From positions 5,586,501 through 5,650,500 of the forward strand of contig NW_018344068.1 of assembly GCF_002099425.1 (NCBI RefSeq): a stretch of 64,000 nucleotides of DNA, given 5' to 3'. The notes under the pieces are model-generated. The model saw nothing but the letters and a program-made list of their open reading frames with translations. It did no database searches and was not told the DNA's origin. Position numbers and translations under genes: made by a program. Below, in pieces: positions 1 to 10,587 of the stretch; the stretch's first letter is position 1, and each line of letters begins with the position of its first letter. The DNA comes from Phascolarctos cinereus. Its lineage: Eukaryota > Chordata > Mammalia > Diprotodontia > Phascolarctidae.

Positions 1-183
1 AGTAATATTATGGTATAAGTGCTACATTGTGATGCTTAGACTGCAAGTGTTTCCGTGAAGGAGAGGGAGCTCAGACTCAGTGAAAGAGGCCAGCACACAG
101 TAGGCATCAATGGAATGAATAAATGAATGAAACAAGCCTTAAAGTTCCAAATAAATTAAATAATTATATAAATCTATATAAAT

Positions 184-705
184 ATCTTGATAGACCCCAC
201 TGGTGGTATTGTGTCCATTTCTGGGCACTATATATTTAGAAGAGACATTAACAAACTGGTTTGGGGGGTTTTTTTGGTTTTTGTTTTTTTCAATGAGGCG
301 ATCGGGGTTAAGTGACTTGTCCAGGGTCACACAGCTAGTAACTGTCATGTGTCTGAGGCCAGATTTTTTGAACTCAGGTCTTCCTGACTCCAAGGCCAGA
401 GCTCTATCTACTGAGCCACCTAGCTGCCCTGACATTAACAAACTGGAAGAAAATGACTAGGCTGGAGGATATTAGAATGACACCAGATGAAGGAAAATTC
501 ATTAAAGGAAATCCAAGCATTTAGCCTAGAGAAAAGAATAGGGTGAGAGGTGGACCTTGGCTCTCAATATATGACCCTTTCATAAAGAAGGGGAGTTAGA
601 GTTGGCTCCAGAGAGCAGAACTAGGAATAGCTGGTGGAAAGCACAAAAAGGCCCGTTTCACCTTAGCATAGTGAGAAACAGCTTCCTAGCAATTAGAACT
701 GTCCA
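184..705 (+). mobile_element. L3/CR1-type LINE 3' fragment, split by a SINE
   Basis: Bases 184-259 and 447-705 read like the 3' coding end of L3/CR1 in sense orientation: a stretch equivalent to 'attgtgtccatttctgggcac' followed by 'gagcagaact' and 'aattagaactgtcca' further on. The two halves are contiguous in the family and are separated only by the SINE at 260-430, so the LINE was there first. Old and degenerate. Confidence 0.7.
260..430 (-). mobile_element. WSINE1/MAR1-like SINE with perfect 16 bp target duplication
   Basis: Minus-strand tRNA-derived SINE: T-rich tail at the left, then the complement of the box-B-like 'gttcaaat' region and the head ending 'ccacctagctgccct'. Flanked by identical 16 bp direct repeats GACATTAACAAACTGG at 244-259 and 431-446. 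An unmutated duplication of this length suggests one of the younger insertions in the window. It sits inside an L3/CR1 copy. Confidence 0.9.
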
Positions 706-714
706 GCACAGTAG

Positions 715-905
715 AGGCAGCATGGGGACAGTAGAAAGACCAACAGAATTGGAGGCATAACACCGGGAGTTCAAAACCCACCTCCACCACTTCGTAACTG
801 GGTGACTTTGGGGCAAATCTATCGTCATCTCTGGACTCTAGCTTCCTCATCTATTAAGGGAAGGGGTTGACCTAGAAGTCCTCTGATCCAGCTCTAAATG
901 CATTC
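715..905 (+). repeat. MIR-family CORE-SINE
   Basis: Carries the MIR order: 'gcatggggacagtagaaag', a tRNA-like 'gagttcaaaaccca', 'ctgggtgacttt', 'cttcctcatctatta', then a tail about a locally changed base count and 'gatccagctctaaatg'. Divergent, no target duplication visible. Confidence 0.65.
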
Positions 906-1011
906 TCCTGTGATCTATATGAAATGCAAATCAATGCCTTTTGGAAGGAATGTTCCTTATCATCAGAAGACTTCAAGCATGGATCTTAAACAACCACGGG
1001 AGTGCAAGAAG

Positions 1012-1140
1012 CATCTTAGAGTGGTGGATGGAGGTTAAGCTTAGAGCCAGGAAGACCTGGAGCTTCAGGTCTGCTTCTGACCCATTGTAGCTGAAAGATC
1101 ATGGGCAGTTATTTAGCCCACCAGTGTTTCCAGGAAACTC
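1012..1140 (+). repeat. MIR-family fragment
   Basis: Short MIR-like 5' half ('agccaggaagacctgg', 'tgctt-ctgaccc'). Degenerate and truncated before the CORE region ends. Confidence 0.45.
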
Positions 1141-1147
1141 TCCAAGA

Positions 1148-1162
1148 CAGGGGTTCTTAACC

Positions 1163-1214
<52 letters not shown>

Positions 1215-1428
1215 ATGGACCCCTTTGGTGAGCTAGGATGCATCTCTTCTCAGAATAAGACTTCCAAATGCACGAAGTAGAATGCACAGTGTTACAAAGA
1301 AAGCCAATTATATTGAAATGAAGATGTATTTTTTTTTCCTTCCACGTTCATAGGCTCCCTAAAATCTGCCCATGGACTCCTTAGAGGAAAAGGGTTTCTG
1401 TCCATGGACACCAGCTTACGAACTCTTA
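1148..1428. mobile_element. Nonautonomous hAT-like DNA transposon
   Basis: Starts 'caggggttcttaacc' and ends with a degraded inverted copy ('ccagcttacgaactctt', ideal form ccaggttaagaacccctg). Internal 'atggacccctt', 'tctcagaataa' and 'ccaattatattgaaat' are typical of a mammalian hAT/Charlie-group nonautonomous repeat. A TG microsatellite has expanded inside it. Confidence 0.6.
1165..1213. repeat. (TG)n microsatellite
   Basis: About 24 uninterrupted TG units lying just inside the left end of the hAT-like element. Uninterrupted length suggests high polymorphism. Confidence 0.98.
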
Positions 1429-1429
1429 T

Positions 1430-1970
1430 TCTAAATCTAAGTTACAGGCAAGCAGGGAAGGAGTTTGCATACTGAAAATACCCATTAGGATGAAAACAAA
1501 TGGATACATACTTAAGAAAGCAGCAGACCACTGTATGAGGTAATATGAAGGACACATAGATAAATAAGACATAATCTCTGCCCTCCGTTTGCTCATGATC
1601 CAGCAAGGAAGGCAGGAAAACTACACAAAAAGGGAATGCTATGTATGTCCACATAGCAAGAGCGTGCTTTGGCATCTTAGTCCTTTTGTTGTTTGCGCAG
1701 AAGAAATCCTGACCTTTGTTGGGGCAGAGATGCTTCTGGCTGCTGACCAATGTGAAATTCAACTTTCCCTCTGCTCTCTCATTTGAGAAGCCCCAGCTGC
1801 TCTCATCCTGAATGGTGATGAGATTTGATAGAAGCTGATTAGTACCTAGAGGCAGAAACTAGAGAGACCTCAGAGGCTCAGCCTCCTAAGCCCCAGAAAG
1901 TAAGGGTCCTAGTCAATGCCATTATTGGCTACCAGGGCCCCTCGCTGACATTTTCTCCCTGTGATTTTGC
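1430..1970. other. No gene; weak L2 traces only
   Basis: Mostly unassigned. A stretch near 1535-1620 resembles antisense L2 ('agacataatctctgccctc'). Overlapping short frames on both strands look accidental. Confidence 0.4.
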
Positions 1971-1974
1971 TTCT

Positions 1975-2335
1975 GAAATAAAGGCCCACCCCAGCCCTCC
2001 TGACCAAACCCATCTCTGCTTGTTGAAATCCTCCCAATTCTTCAAGTTCCATTTCAAATGTGACCTCCTATAAAATTTTCCCTGATGCCTCCACAGATGG
2101 AAATGAACCTTTCCTTTCCTCAACTGACCTTTCAAACTCCTGAGTTTGTACTTCTCATGACCCTTGTCACTTACTGCCTTATATTCTAGTTATCCATGTC
2201 CCCGTATTCTCTCCCCTACTAGACTGTGAGCTCCCTGAGGGCAGCAACCAATCTCCATCCCCTAGACATCCCTAAGTGGAGCAGAGAGCCCTCCTTGCAC
2301 AAAGCAGACAGCTGCAAATATTTGTTGGATGGAAT
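1975..2335 (+). mobile_element. L2 LINE 3' end
   Basis: Sense L2: 'cttcaagttccatttcaaatg', 'cctgatgcctcc', 'ctactagactgtgagctcc', 'gagggcag', and a terminal 'atatttgttggatgga'. The last elements mark the true L2 3' end. Confidence 0.8.
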
Positions 2336-2339
2336 TTAA

Positions 2340-2812
2340 CTGAATTTTCTGCTACAGAATGCAATTGAGAGGAAGTCCCAGAGCATTTCAGGGACAATCA
2401 ATACACTCCCTGTCTTTATTGAACTGGTATTATTTTTCTTCTCCTGAAGGGATGGTTGTTTTCATTAATAAACATATGCTCTTCTCCTGGAGCAAATTAG
2501 AAAAGTAAGTTAGAATGATCATGAGAATGTAGGATGAGCTATTGAAAACATTTTCTCCTGGAAAATAGAAGATGTGTGTGTGTGTTAGAGGGGTTAGAAG
2601 GCAGTGTCCAACTTCATATTTTCGGACATTACCACCCACACCAACACATACATAAAACTTTAAAATGTTTCTCATTTATTTGGCTCTTCCCTTTTCTAAT
2701 TTGTTCTGGATGAGCATACATTTATATATGACCATATATAGAGATATACATGTATGTATGTTTTTATTAAGCTTATCTATAGTCCAGATTCCATCCCAAA
2801 ATAAGGCTATGG
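2340..2812. other. Unassigned sequence
   Basis: No recognised repeat or gene. Contains short TG (2573-2584) and AT-rich stretches near 2700-2770. Confidence 0.4.
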
Positions 2813-2814
2813 GT

Positions 2815-3060
2815 GTTTGATAAAATCTGAGAATCTCAGTGCCAAAGGGATCTCCATGGTCATCTAGTCCAATCCACATCCAAAGCAGAAATCCCCTTCA
2901 TAAGAATTCCAAAAAGTGGTAATTCATCTTCCTTTTGAAGATCTCCAGAGATGGGAGACTCCCTACTTTAGAAGGCAGCCTTTCTGCTTCTAGGCAGCTT
3001 TGATTGTTAGGAAACTTTCCTTTCAGGTTAAACTGAAACCTGCTTCTTTGTTATTTCCTT
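2815..3060 (-). mobile_element. L3/CR1 LINE 3' end, antisense
   Basis: 'ggtcatctagtccaatcc', 'gagatgggagactccctact', 'aggcagc', 'gattgttaggaaactttcct' in this order is the complement of the CR1/L3 3' coding end. Confidence 0.75.
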
Positions 3061-3281
3061 CCCTAACGCCTCCCTTTCTCCCAACCCATATTGGTCCACA
3101 GAGTGTTTTAGATAAATGAGAGGAAGTGGCCTCTTTAGGAATCAAGCTTTCTATGAGACAACAGAGAGAGAAAATAGAGAAGGGGCCCTGCATGTGAGAA
3201 TTCTGCTTTGCTCTGTTTGAGATGCAACCTCCCCCTCCTAATTTGTCTTCCGTACAAGGTAACCAAAACAACCAGCTGCTG

Positions 3282-3510
3282 ATGTAATGGAAAGATTTCT
3301 GTGCTCAGAGTCAGGAAACCTAAGCTCAGCCCCAGACTTCACTAACTCACAATATGACCTTGAACAAGTCCCCTTACCTCTCACTGTCTTACTTTCCAGA
3401 CTTATCAGATGGAAATAATAACACCAGTACTGCCTACTTCATAAAATGGTTTTTAAAGAAACTCAGAGTCTCCATTTTTACATCTATAAAATGGGGGCAA
3501 GGATACCTGA
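3282..3510 (+). repeat. MIR-family CORE-SINE
   Basis: 'gtaatggaaagatttctgtgc', 'agagtcaggaaacc', 'acaatatgaccttgaacaag', 'cttatcagatggaaataat' follow the MIR order; the right-hand end is diffuse. Confidence 0.6.
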
Positions 3511-3544
3511 CCTACCTCCTCTGCAAAGCAGTTGTAAGAACCAG

Positions 3545-3995
3545 GTAATATAATGGATGATTGAGTACCTGGATTACAGCAATGAAGACTAACAGGGACA
3601 AAAGTCATTAATCAAAAACATAAAAAAAAAACCACAAGTAATGGCAAAGGAAGGGTTTTGAGACAGCATCAGGGGAAAATGAACATGCTGACTCTTTCTG
3701 GCTCACCATATCTGTGGGGCATGAAGGAGAAATCCATGCTGGAGAAGATGACCAGGAATTTGGTATCTTTATGAGACATGTGTTTCTGTGAGCACCAGAA
3801 GATTGAAAGAGTTCTAAGAGTGTATCAGAAGTAAGAGACAAGACCAAGAGTGCTTAGTGGCACTCAGGGATCTGGAGAAAGAACAGAGGATGAGGCCTAG
3901 AGCACCTTAGGATACAGTTGCAGGGCAAATGATTTTAAGACCCCTGGTAATCCTCCATCTCACCAAAACAATTAAAGCTGATGACTTGATTTAGG
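3545..3995. other. Unassigned sequence
   Basis: No repeat or coding signal that I can name. Short frames on either strand lack any recognisable domain. Confidence 0.35.
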
Positions 3996-3999
3996 AAAA

Positions 4000-4118
4000 A
4001 TGCCCTTACCATCTGCTAGAGGTTTTCAAAGGAAGACTGGATGGTCATCTTTTGGGATTGTCATAGATAGATATTTCTGTTCAAGTCCTAGACTGGATGA
4101 CCCAAGAGATGGGAAGAA
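4000..4118 (+). mobile_element. L3/CR1 3' terminal fragment
   Basis: 'tctgctagaggttttcaaaggaagactggatggtcatctt' type wording, then 'ctgttcaag' and 'gactggatgaccc', the usual end of L3/CR1 in sense. Confidence 0.65.
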
Positions 4119-4394
4119 AATTAGAAAAGGTCCAGTGCCCAAAATAAACCCCTTCCCTCTACCAGCCTAAGGGTAAGCATGACTTTCTCCAGGATGTTCT
4201 TTTAAAATGCAAATACCCTCAAAAAGAGTCTAATCAATGAGTTCTCACCTTATCATTCCCAGTGTCAGGGCCACCATACCATTTCCTGACCATATCTATG
4301 CCTTAACACCACAAAATCATAATAAAGTCTTTTTCATCCACTCATTCACATCTATTGCTCTCACCTCAAGGGAAATTAATCTAAAGTTATTGGA

Positions 4395-4562
4395 CTGGGG
4401 AGTCTAAAAGACTTGGGTTCCCATCCCAGATATGGTACCAAGTGGCAATGTGATTTTGGAAAAGTAACTTCCCCTGTCTTGGCCCCAGTTTTCTTCTCTG
4501 CAGAATAAAAGCCTCAGCCTAGATGATCTCTAAAGGCTGTTCCAACTCTGAAATCCTATGAA
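4395..4562 (+). repeat. MIR-family CORE-SINE
   Basis: 'ggactggggagtctaaaag', 'tgggttcccatccca', 'cagaataaaagcctcagcc', 'tctaaaggctgttccaactctg' and 'atcctatgaa' give a nearly complete MIR layout. Confidence 0.65.
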
Positions 4563-5010
4563 TTTGTCTTCTGTCCCCTGGAGCCAAACAGTTAGCCTCT
4601 GAAATAGCAAAGGAAAAATGCTTTTTCTTCCCCTGTGTCAGCAGCATCTGAGCCCTGCCACACTGTCTCAGCATGGGGCAGGGTGGGTAGTCCCAACAAA
4701 CTGTCCTCAGCTTGTCCTAATGTGGTTTAGTAAGCAGACAGTCTGGGTTGGATTATCTGGGGGGTTAAGTTGTATTCATCACTAATCCTTGCTAATACCG
4801 GCTTTGCTTTGGTTAAATATATATGTGGTAGGATAATTCTACTATTTGAGAAGGCTCAGGAGTCCTTTGTCAAGGGCTTGTCCACACCAGCTTCTTTAGT
4901 CTCCAGTGCTGTCAGCTCCCCATTACTCAGGCTAATGGAGGTGAGCAGTGGTCTAGGTCAGCCCAAGAAGTGGGTGATACAGGAAGCCTTTCCTTTCGTG
5001 GAAAGAGCCA
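4563..5010. other. Unassigned sequence with a short open frame
   Basis: Single-copy-looking DNA. A 97-codon frame from 4770 runs through into the following MIR (5015 on), which argues that it is accidental. Confidence 0.4.
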
Positions 5011-5014
5011 AAAG

Positions 5015-5215
5015 CCATGAAGTTCAGATCAGGAGACATGGGTCTGAGACCCAGCTCCATTAGGATAACCTGGGATATGTCACTGTATCTCAGTTTCCTC
5101 ATCTGTAAAATGGAGATAATCCTTGCACGACTTCCCTCATGGGGCCATTGTGAGGAGACAATGAGGTTAAGAATGCAAAGCATTTTTCAAACATAAAGTA
5201 AAATATGAATGAGTT
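5015..5215 (+). repeat. MIR-family CORE-SINE, nearly full length
   Basis: 'gatcaggagacatgggtctg', 'cactgtatctcagtttcctc', 'atctgtaaaatggagataat', 'ttgtgaggagacaatgagg' and 'gcaaagcatttttcaaac' cover head, CORE and 3' part. Confidence 0.75.
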
Positions 5216-5309
5216 GTGAGTAATATTATGCATCTTCCCTATTTGGCTTGGGAAAGCACTGCTAAACTTATATAGATGTGGGAACTTCTTTGTAGCTATT
5301 TCATACATA

Positions 5310-5500
5310 CTGACGTGCTACTTGAGGGCAGAAACTGTCTTTCTTGCTTGTATTTAGAGCCTCTGAGTTTAGTACAATGCCTAATACATAGCAAGCATCT
5401 AAAAAGTGCTTTATTCTTTTATTTATTGCCTGTTCACAGTAATACATTCTTTATTCTTTCATTTGTTGCCTGGCACAGAGTAAGTGCTTAATAAATACAT
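5310..5500 (+). mobile_element. L2 3' ends, two tandem fragments
   Basis: 'tgagggcagaaactgtctt', 'tagtacaatgcctaatacatag', then a second 'gcctggcacagagtaagtgc', 'ttaataaatac' end. Two L2 3' tails in the same orientation, the second possibly a local duplication. Confidence 0.65.
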
Positions 5501-5640
5501 TTGCTATTTATTAAGTGCCTCCTATGTTCAGTGTCTTATGGTAGACACAGAGGGAGATAGAACATCTAGATAAAATAAAATCTTTGCCTTCAGGGAACTT
5601 ACAGTCTAGTAGGGAGATAACAGTAATGTCCAATACTGTC
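5500..5640 (-). mobile_element. L2 3' end, antisense
   Basis: 'tattaagtgcctcctatgtt', 'atctttgccttcagggaac', 'ttacagtctagtagggag' is the complement of the L2 3' end, head to tail with the sense copy on its left. Confidence 0.7.
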
Positions 5641-5707
5641 GGATAAATGCATTAGAAAAGTGAAGAAAAAAATACTCTTTGAGGGAGGATAGAAAGTCTG
5701 GAGTTTG

Positions 5708-6155
5708 AAGGGTTTTTTCCCCACTTAAGAATATTTTTTCCAGTTATATGTAAAGATAGTTTTCAACATTCACTTTTATAAGATTTTGAGTTCCAAATTT
5801 TTCTCCCTCCCCTTTCCTTAAGACAGCAAGCAATCTGATATAGGTTATACATGTACAATCATATTACTCATATTTCCACACTAGTCATGTTGTGAAAGAA
5901 GAATCAGAACAAAAGAGAAAAACCATGAGAAAGAAAAAACAAAAAAAACTGAAAAGAGTATGCTTTCATCTGCATTCAGACTCCATAGTTCTTTCTATGG
6001 ATTGTGGATAACATTTTCCACCATGAGTCTTTTGGAAGTGTCTTGGATCATTGATCCAACTGACCCATTGAGAAGAGCTAAGTCTATCATAGTTGATCAT
6101 CACACAATGTTGCTGTTACTGTGCACAATGTTCTCCTGGTTCTGACTATTTCATT
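5708..6155 (-). mobile_element. 5'-truncated marsupial-type L1, 3' UTR only
   Basis: Starts T-rich, then 'caattttc'-like text, 'gagttccaaatttttctccc', 'gatataggttatacatg', 'catgttgtgaaag', 'tcagactccatagttctttc', 'ttgctgttactgtgcacaatg' and 'ttctcctggttctg'. This matches two other copies in this window (51690 and 60013). A 7 bp direct repeat GAGTTTG at 5701 and 6156 may be the remnant of the target duplication. Confidence 0.8.
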
Positions 6156-6299
6156 GAGTTTGGGTTTCAAAGGTCTCCTGTTGGGCTGCAGATTGCAGAA
6201 AGGAGGGATTAGATATGAGACAGTGACCCATACCACCACAGTATCTTTTCATCTACTCTACTTACTTCAGTAAGGCCAGTGAATGAAAAATTTACTTAA

Positions 6300-6440
6300 T
6301 TAAAAAAAAATGTTCATTAAGAACTTATTATGTGCCAGGCAGTATGCTAAGTGTTGGGGAAAGAAGAAAATAAGACAGTACTTGCTCTTGAGCAGCTAAT
6401 ACTTTTGGGAGAGACAACTCAGAAAAGAGTTAATCAACAG
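6300..6440 (-). mobile_element. L2 3' end, antisense
   Basis: 'cattaagaacttattatgtg', 'ccaggcagtatgctaagtg', 'ttgctcttgagcagc' are the complement of the L2 tail. Confidence 0.7.
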
Positions 6441-6552
6441 TTGATATAGCAAAAAACTCCAAATGATGATGATATATGCCTATGTTCCTCTCCTGCCTTC
6501 TCTTCAAACACCCTGCTCTTTGTTAGTATGACCTAACCAAGTACCAGATTTA

Positions 6553-6800
6553 AGAAACAGAATAACAGAGATTGAAGGGACCACCACAGTAATTTAATCC
6601 AATTTCTTTAAAGGAGAAAACCCCTTTAAGACATCCCTGACAAGTGTTCAATTACTCTCTACTTGAAGACTACTGACTGGAAACTCACTTCCTTTCCAGA
6701 CAACTTGTTTCACTCTGGGACTGCCTTTCAGGACAACTTCTATCATTGCCCCAAGGGGCCAAACGGAATGTATCTTATCCCTCTTCCACATGGAAATGAT
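6553..6800 (-). mobile_element. L3/CR1 3' end, antisense
   Basis: 'agagattgaagggacca', 'aatttaatccaatttcttt', 'ttccagacaacttgtttcac', 'cccttccacatg'-type wording follow the complement of L3/CR1. Confidence 0.6.
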
Positions 6801-6829
6801 TGAGAATAGCTATACTACCCCAACCCTAA

Positions 6830-7455
6830 GACTTCTCATCTCTAGGGGAAATATCCTGAATTATTTTATTCTTCTGTATAAATCTTCCCCTAAAATAGCT
6901 AAAAAGATATAATACTTGAAACTAACAAGAGATAGTTTGGGGAATCATTTTTCATGCAAAAAAGAAAAAACATATTGAAATCATTACCCCAAGAGGCAGC
7001 ATAGGCCAAAATATGAATTGTTATCCAGGAGGTTAGATAAGTTCCTGGATGACAGGCCCATAACTGATTAAGGAAAGAGATTAGGGATTTTGGAGGGTAA
7101 GGTCACCCATCGTGTTGGTAACATGTATGTTCACTCTGGCTCCCCCCAAACCATGATGCCTCAATGTCTCTGTCAGAGACAAGGCTCTAAGGATTTAAAG
7201 GAGGGAGGATTCTGAGGCTATGTGGAGTTACAAGTGAATTATGCCTGAATCTTTCAATGAAAGGAGCCACCCCTCTGGGGACCTCAAGGGAGCAGATACC
7301 TGTAGGTCAATTAGAGAATGGACAATGAGGAGTCAGGCTGAGCCTTCTTTAAGGCAAGACTAAGGCAAATAAATCAAGTATGAAAACTTTGTGCTTTGGA
7401 CAGCTAATTCTGAGGTCCTCTGACTACGCTTGCCTCGTCTGTATAGAAATACACA
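6830..7455. other. No gene; unassigned, possible unrecognised repeat
   Basis: Repeat-poor to the eye. It includes a potential polyadenylation-like 'aataaatcaa' near 7369, but nothing upstream supports a transcript. No protein motif is visible. Confidence 0.35.
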
Positions 7456-7459
7456 CAGT

Positions 7460-7522
7460 TATCTATCTATCTATCCATCCATCCATCCATCCATCCACCT
7501 ATCTATCTATCTAACCATCTAC
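7460..7522. repeat. Compound (TATC)n(CATC)n microsatellite
   Basis: Runs of ATCT, then ATCC, then ATCT again: a tetranucleotide repeat whose centre has switched from TATC to CATC by one base. Confidence 0.95.
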
Positions 7523-7689
7523 CTAGATATATATGCTGTGTGTATATGTGTAACTTGATCCTTCTCTCATGAAGGAAATCCCTACCATATGTTTGTGACA
7601 TAGGGTTTGATTTTTTTTAGAGGAATAGTTCTTAGAGCTAGAAGGGAAAACACAGACAGTAAATTTAAAAACTAAAAACTAAAAACCTA

Positions 7690-8790
7690 GGAACCAGAGT
7701 GTGGCAGAGCATCAAGCTTTGATCATTATCCTTGGTCTCATTTGTTTCAACATTTTTATCAATGACTTAGATGAAGCCCTTGCTACCAAATTCATGGGTT
7801 GTATTGCTAACTCACTAGCCAATGGAGTCAGCCTCCCAAAAAGATCTCAACAAAGCAGAGACTGGTAAGATATATGTCAAAGGCCAAATACAGCCACCTC
7901 CTACTTTTATACAGCCTGTGAGCTAAGAATGGTCTAGAGCAACAGTCCCAATCTCCAGGGCAGTGAAATTTAAGGAACATAAGGATCTAAATGTGGGCTA
8001 AAAACCTAGTTGCATAATAGAAAAGTGTGACTTATCAATAGTTTATGGGAGAAAAAAGCTTAAAGAGTTCTGCCAGACTTCATATTCAATAGGACACAAC
8101 AGGGCGATGTGTTAAGCATAAAAGTTAATGCAATCTTAGGCTGTGTTAATGGAAGGCTAAAGTCTAGGATGCAGAAATAGTAATCTCTTGATCCTTTGCC
8201 TCAGTCAAACCACAGCTGGAGTTTTGTGGTCATCTCTGGGTGCCACATTTTAGAAAGGATATTGATAAACTGTACTGGCAAATCCCTCCCTCTTTCACAG
8301 GTGCAAAGTTCTTTCATTTCTAAAATTACATGATTGAACTAGATGATTCTAAAGCACTTGCCAGCTCTAAATATATCTGATTTTATGTCCCTAAGATGGA
8401 TTGTGTTCATGAGACAAGCAGGATGGTGAAGGGAAATAATACCATGAATTAGGAGGATTAGTTGGAAGAACTAAAGATGTTTTAGGTTGGAGAGAAGACC
8501 TAATTCAGGGAGAGGACAGAATGTGGTAGCTGGCTTTACATATCTATAAGACTTCCATGAAAAAGAGGAAGTAGATTTATTGCAATTAGACTTGGTCCAG
8601 TAAACAGAACTGGAAACTACAGGGTAGAGGTAAGGGGAAGGTGGAGCAAAAAGTTTATCTAGTATCAGAGAAACAGCTTTTAGGTCATATAACCATTAAA
8701 GGTGTCCAAAAATGGTATGGACTGTTTCAGGGGTGAAGATAGGTCTAATAAGTTCCCCACCTCCAGAGATCTTCAAGTGGCAGGAAATAA
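7690..8790 (+). mobile_element. L3/CR1 LINE, C-terminal ORF2 and 3' end
   Basis: About 1.1 kb in sense. Bases 7748-7798 still translate as FNIFINDLDEALATKFM, which corresponds to the CR1/L3 reverse-transcriptase segment FxxFINDLDEG..xKFADDT. Further on come 'cacagctggagttttgtggtc', 'agcaggatggtgaaggg', 'aacagaactggaaactac' and 'tccaaaaatggtatggactg', in family order. Frames are broken throughout; no activity is possible. This is the best protein-level proof of L3/CR1 in the window. Confidence 0.8.
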
Positions 8791-8799
8791 CTTCCTGTC

Positions 8800-9590
8800 A
8801 TGTATACTGTAAGGAATTTCTCCTTCAGGTAATAGCTTTGGAAGCATCCTGGAGTTCCCTTGTACATGTGCTTAACCTCTGATATTTCTGCTTCCTATGA
8901 TGGGGATTCCCCTACAGAGAGAATGTACTCTGGGCTTCCAAAAACTCCTCTGCCCTAAGTCTTCAGAGCACCAATTAGCACTGAGTACAGGCATCCCGAA
9001 TTACTGGAGTGGACACTACTTCCCCCACCCAGTTTTCACTCAGCAGAGTCCCCGCATGGGCTAAGGTCTTAGACTGAACCAGGGAAGTTAGCTGCCACCT
9101 ATCTGGAAGCCTGGATGTATCGCATGCCTAATGCCAACAGCAGGCAAGCGGCATTGGCACATCTGTGCCGATGTGTGTGCAGGAAGCTTCCAAGCCATCA
9201 AATGGAGTTGAAAGTATGTTTTGTTTTTTGTTGTTGGATTGGGTTTTTTTTTTTGTTCAGTGCAGAGCTTTAACCATGAAGAAGCAGAAAGAAGCATAGC
9301 ACAATCTATTGAACTGTCAGATTGAATAAATCCGAATTCTTTATGTTGGCTTCTGGTCAAGGCCAATGCATCTATTTGTGAGGCCACGTAATTAGTGGGA
9401 AGGGCTGTTCCTGAAGTCTATTCTTTATCCATCTGGAAAAGTATATAAGAAACGTGGAAAGGCCTCAATTAGGCAAATTCATCTCGAGATCCTGAATTCT
9501 GGCCCATCCTTTCAAGGCTTTTTCATTAAGCCTTCCTTGTTTCCCACCACCACCACCCCAATCTTGTTGATAATGACATTCACCATATGA
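8800..9590. other. Single-copy-looking DNA, candidate conserved noncoding block
   Basis: No repeat recognised from about 8830 to 9480. The stretch 9280-9400 is balanced in base content and free of repeat words. A minus-strand 99-codon frame at 9088-9387 has no known motif and crosses a T-rich run, so I do not call it a gene. Confidence 0.4.
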
Positions 9591-9720
9591 GGTATGGTGG
9601 AAAGAGCATTTGACTTGAAGTCAAGAGGCCTGGGTAAAAATCTGACATCCACCATTCATCACTTATCAGCTATGTAACCAGGTGCAAGCCCCTCCCAGTC
9701 CACTTCAGCCAAATTTCTAG
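9590..9720 (+). repeat. MIR-family fragment
   Basis: 'atggtggaaagagcatttga', 'cttgaagtcaagaggcctgg', 'ttatcagctatgtaacc' are MIR-like. It stops where the L2 begins; a second MIR half at 10588 may be its other side. Confidence 0.6.
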
Positions 9721-10005
9721 ACTTGTTAGACACTATCCCACTTCATGAACTCTAGTCTAACCAGACTGACCTTCTTGTGGCTCCTGACACATGACATTCC
9801 ATTTCCAATCTTTGCACAGACCACCTCCCATTCTTGGAAAGCATTCCCTCTTCCCCCTGACTCTTAGAATCCCCCACTTCATACAAGTCCTTCATCAAGG
9901 ACCACGCCTTTCCTGATGAGACCTTTCCTGATCTCCATCCACTTCCAGCTGTTCTTGCCTCTTCCATCACCAAGTTACCTTGTATCTGCTTTGTTTATAT
10001 CATAG

Positions 10006-10180
10006 TGGGTTCAGGTCCCTTCTCTGATATATACTGGCTCTGTGACCCTGAACTAAACATTTAACTTGTCAGTGCCTAAGTTGTAGGGAGCATGCCTGGG
10101 ACCTGCATTGGTAAAGGGAGGTTTCTCACCCAGAAGTTCTCTGAACCAACGAAATCACAGATCTAGTCCTTATCTCTCTA
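10006..10180 (+). repeat. MIR-like SINE with unusual tail
   Basis: Starts as MIR ('ctggctctgtgaccctgaac') but its 3' part reads 'gacctgcattggtaaaggg', 'gttctctgaaccaa', 'gaaatcacagatctagtcc', a tail not shared by the other MIR copies here. I take it as a separate MIR-derived SINE subfamily. Confidence 0.5.
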
Positions 10181-10181
10181 C

Positions 10182-10425
10182 TTTGTTGTTGTTGTTCAAT
10201 CAATTCAGTCATGTCTGACTCTTCATGACCCCATTTGGGGGTTTTCTTGGCAGAGATACTGGAGTTCTTTGCCATTTCCTTCTCCAGCTCGTTTTACAGA
10301 TGAGGAAACTGAGGCAAACGGGGTTAAGTGTCTTGCAGTTTAATAAGTATCTGAGGCAGGATGTGAACCCAAGTCTTCCTGACTCCAGGCCCAGCACTCT
10401 ATCCACTACACCACCTAGCTGCCCT
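10182..10425 (-). mobile_element. Mar1-type CORE-SINE with BovB/RTE-like tail
   Basis: Reads from the left: (GTT)n tail, 'catgtctgactcttcatgac', 'gttttcttggcagagatact', 'cttctccagctcgtttt', then the MIR-like CORE and tRNA-like head ending 'ccacctagctgccc'. The tail, in sense, matches the BovB wording 'gagaaggaaatggcaa...gagt.ggacac'. It forms an inverted pair with the copy at 10715. Confidence 0.85.
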
Positions 10426-10587
10426 ATATTTTGTGTCTACCTACATATGAACATGCTGTTTCTCCTGTAAAATATAAATTTCTTGAGAGTAGTGACTGTC
10501 TCTTTTCTTCTCTTTCTCTGTATTCCCAGAGCTTAGAATGCCTGACTGATAATGAATGCTTAATTAATGCTTGTTGATTGATTGAAG

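Larger units (their letters stand above)
9760..10585 (+). mobile_element. L2 LINE 3' region, split by two SINEs
   Basis: Sense L2 text at 9760-10005 ('ctccatttccaatctttgca'-like wording, 'cctgatgagacctttcctg', 'accttgtatctgc') resumes at 10426-10585 ('tttcttgagagtagtgactg', 'ttaatgcttgttgattgatt'). Between them lie the SINEs at 10006-10180 and 10182-10425, so the L2 is older than both. Confidence 0.7.

Noticed and set aside
7000-7455. LTR-like segment with AATAAA-type word
   Set aside because: No paired terminal repeats, primer site or internal region. I find no endogenous retrovirus in the window that I can support.
9088-9387. 99-codon minus frame
   Set aside because: Crosses a T/G-rich run (9210-9257), giving a Lys/Asn/Thr/Pro low-complexity middle; no motif.
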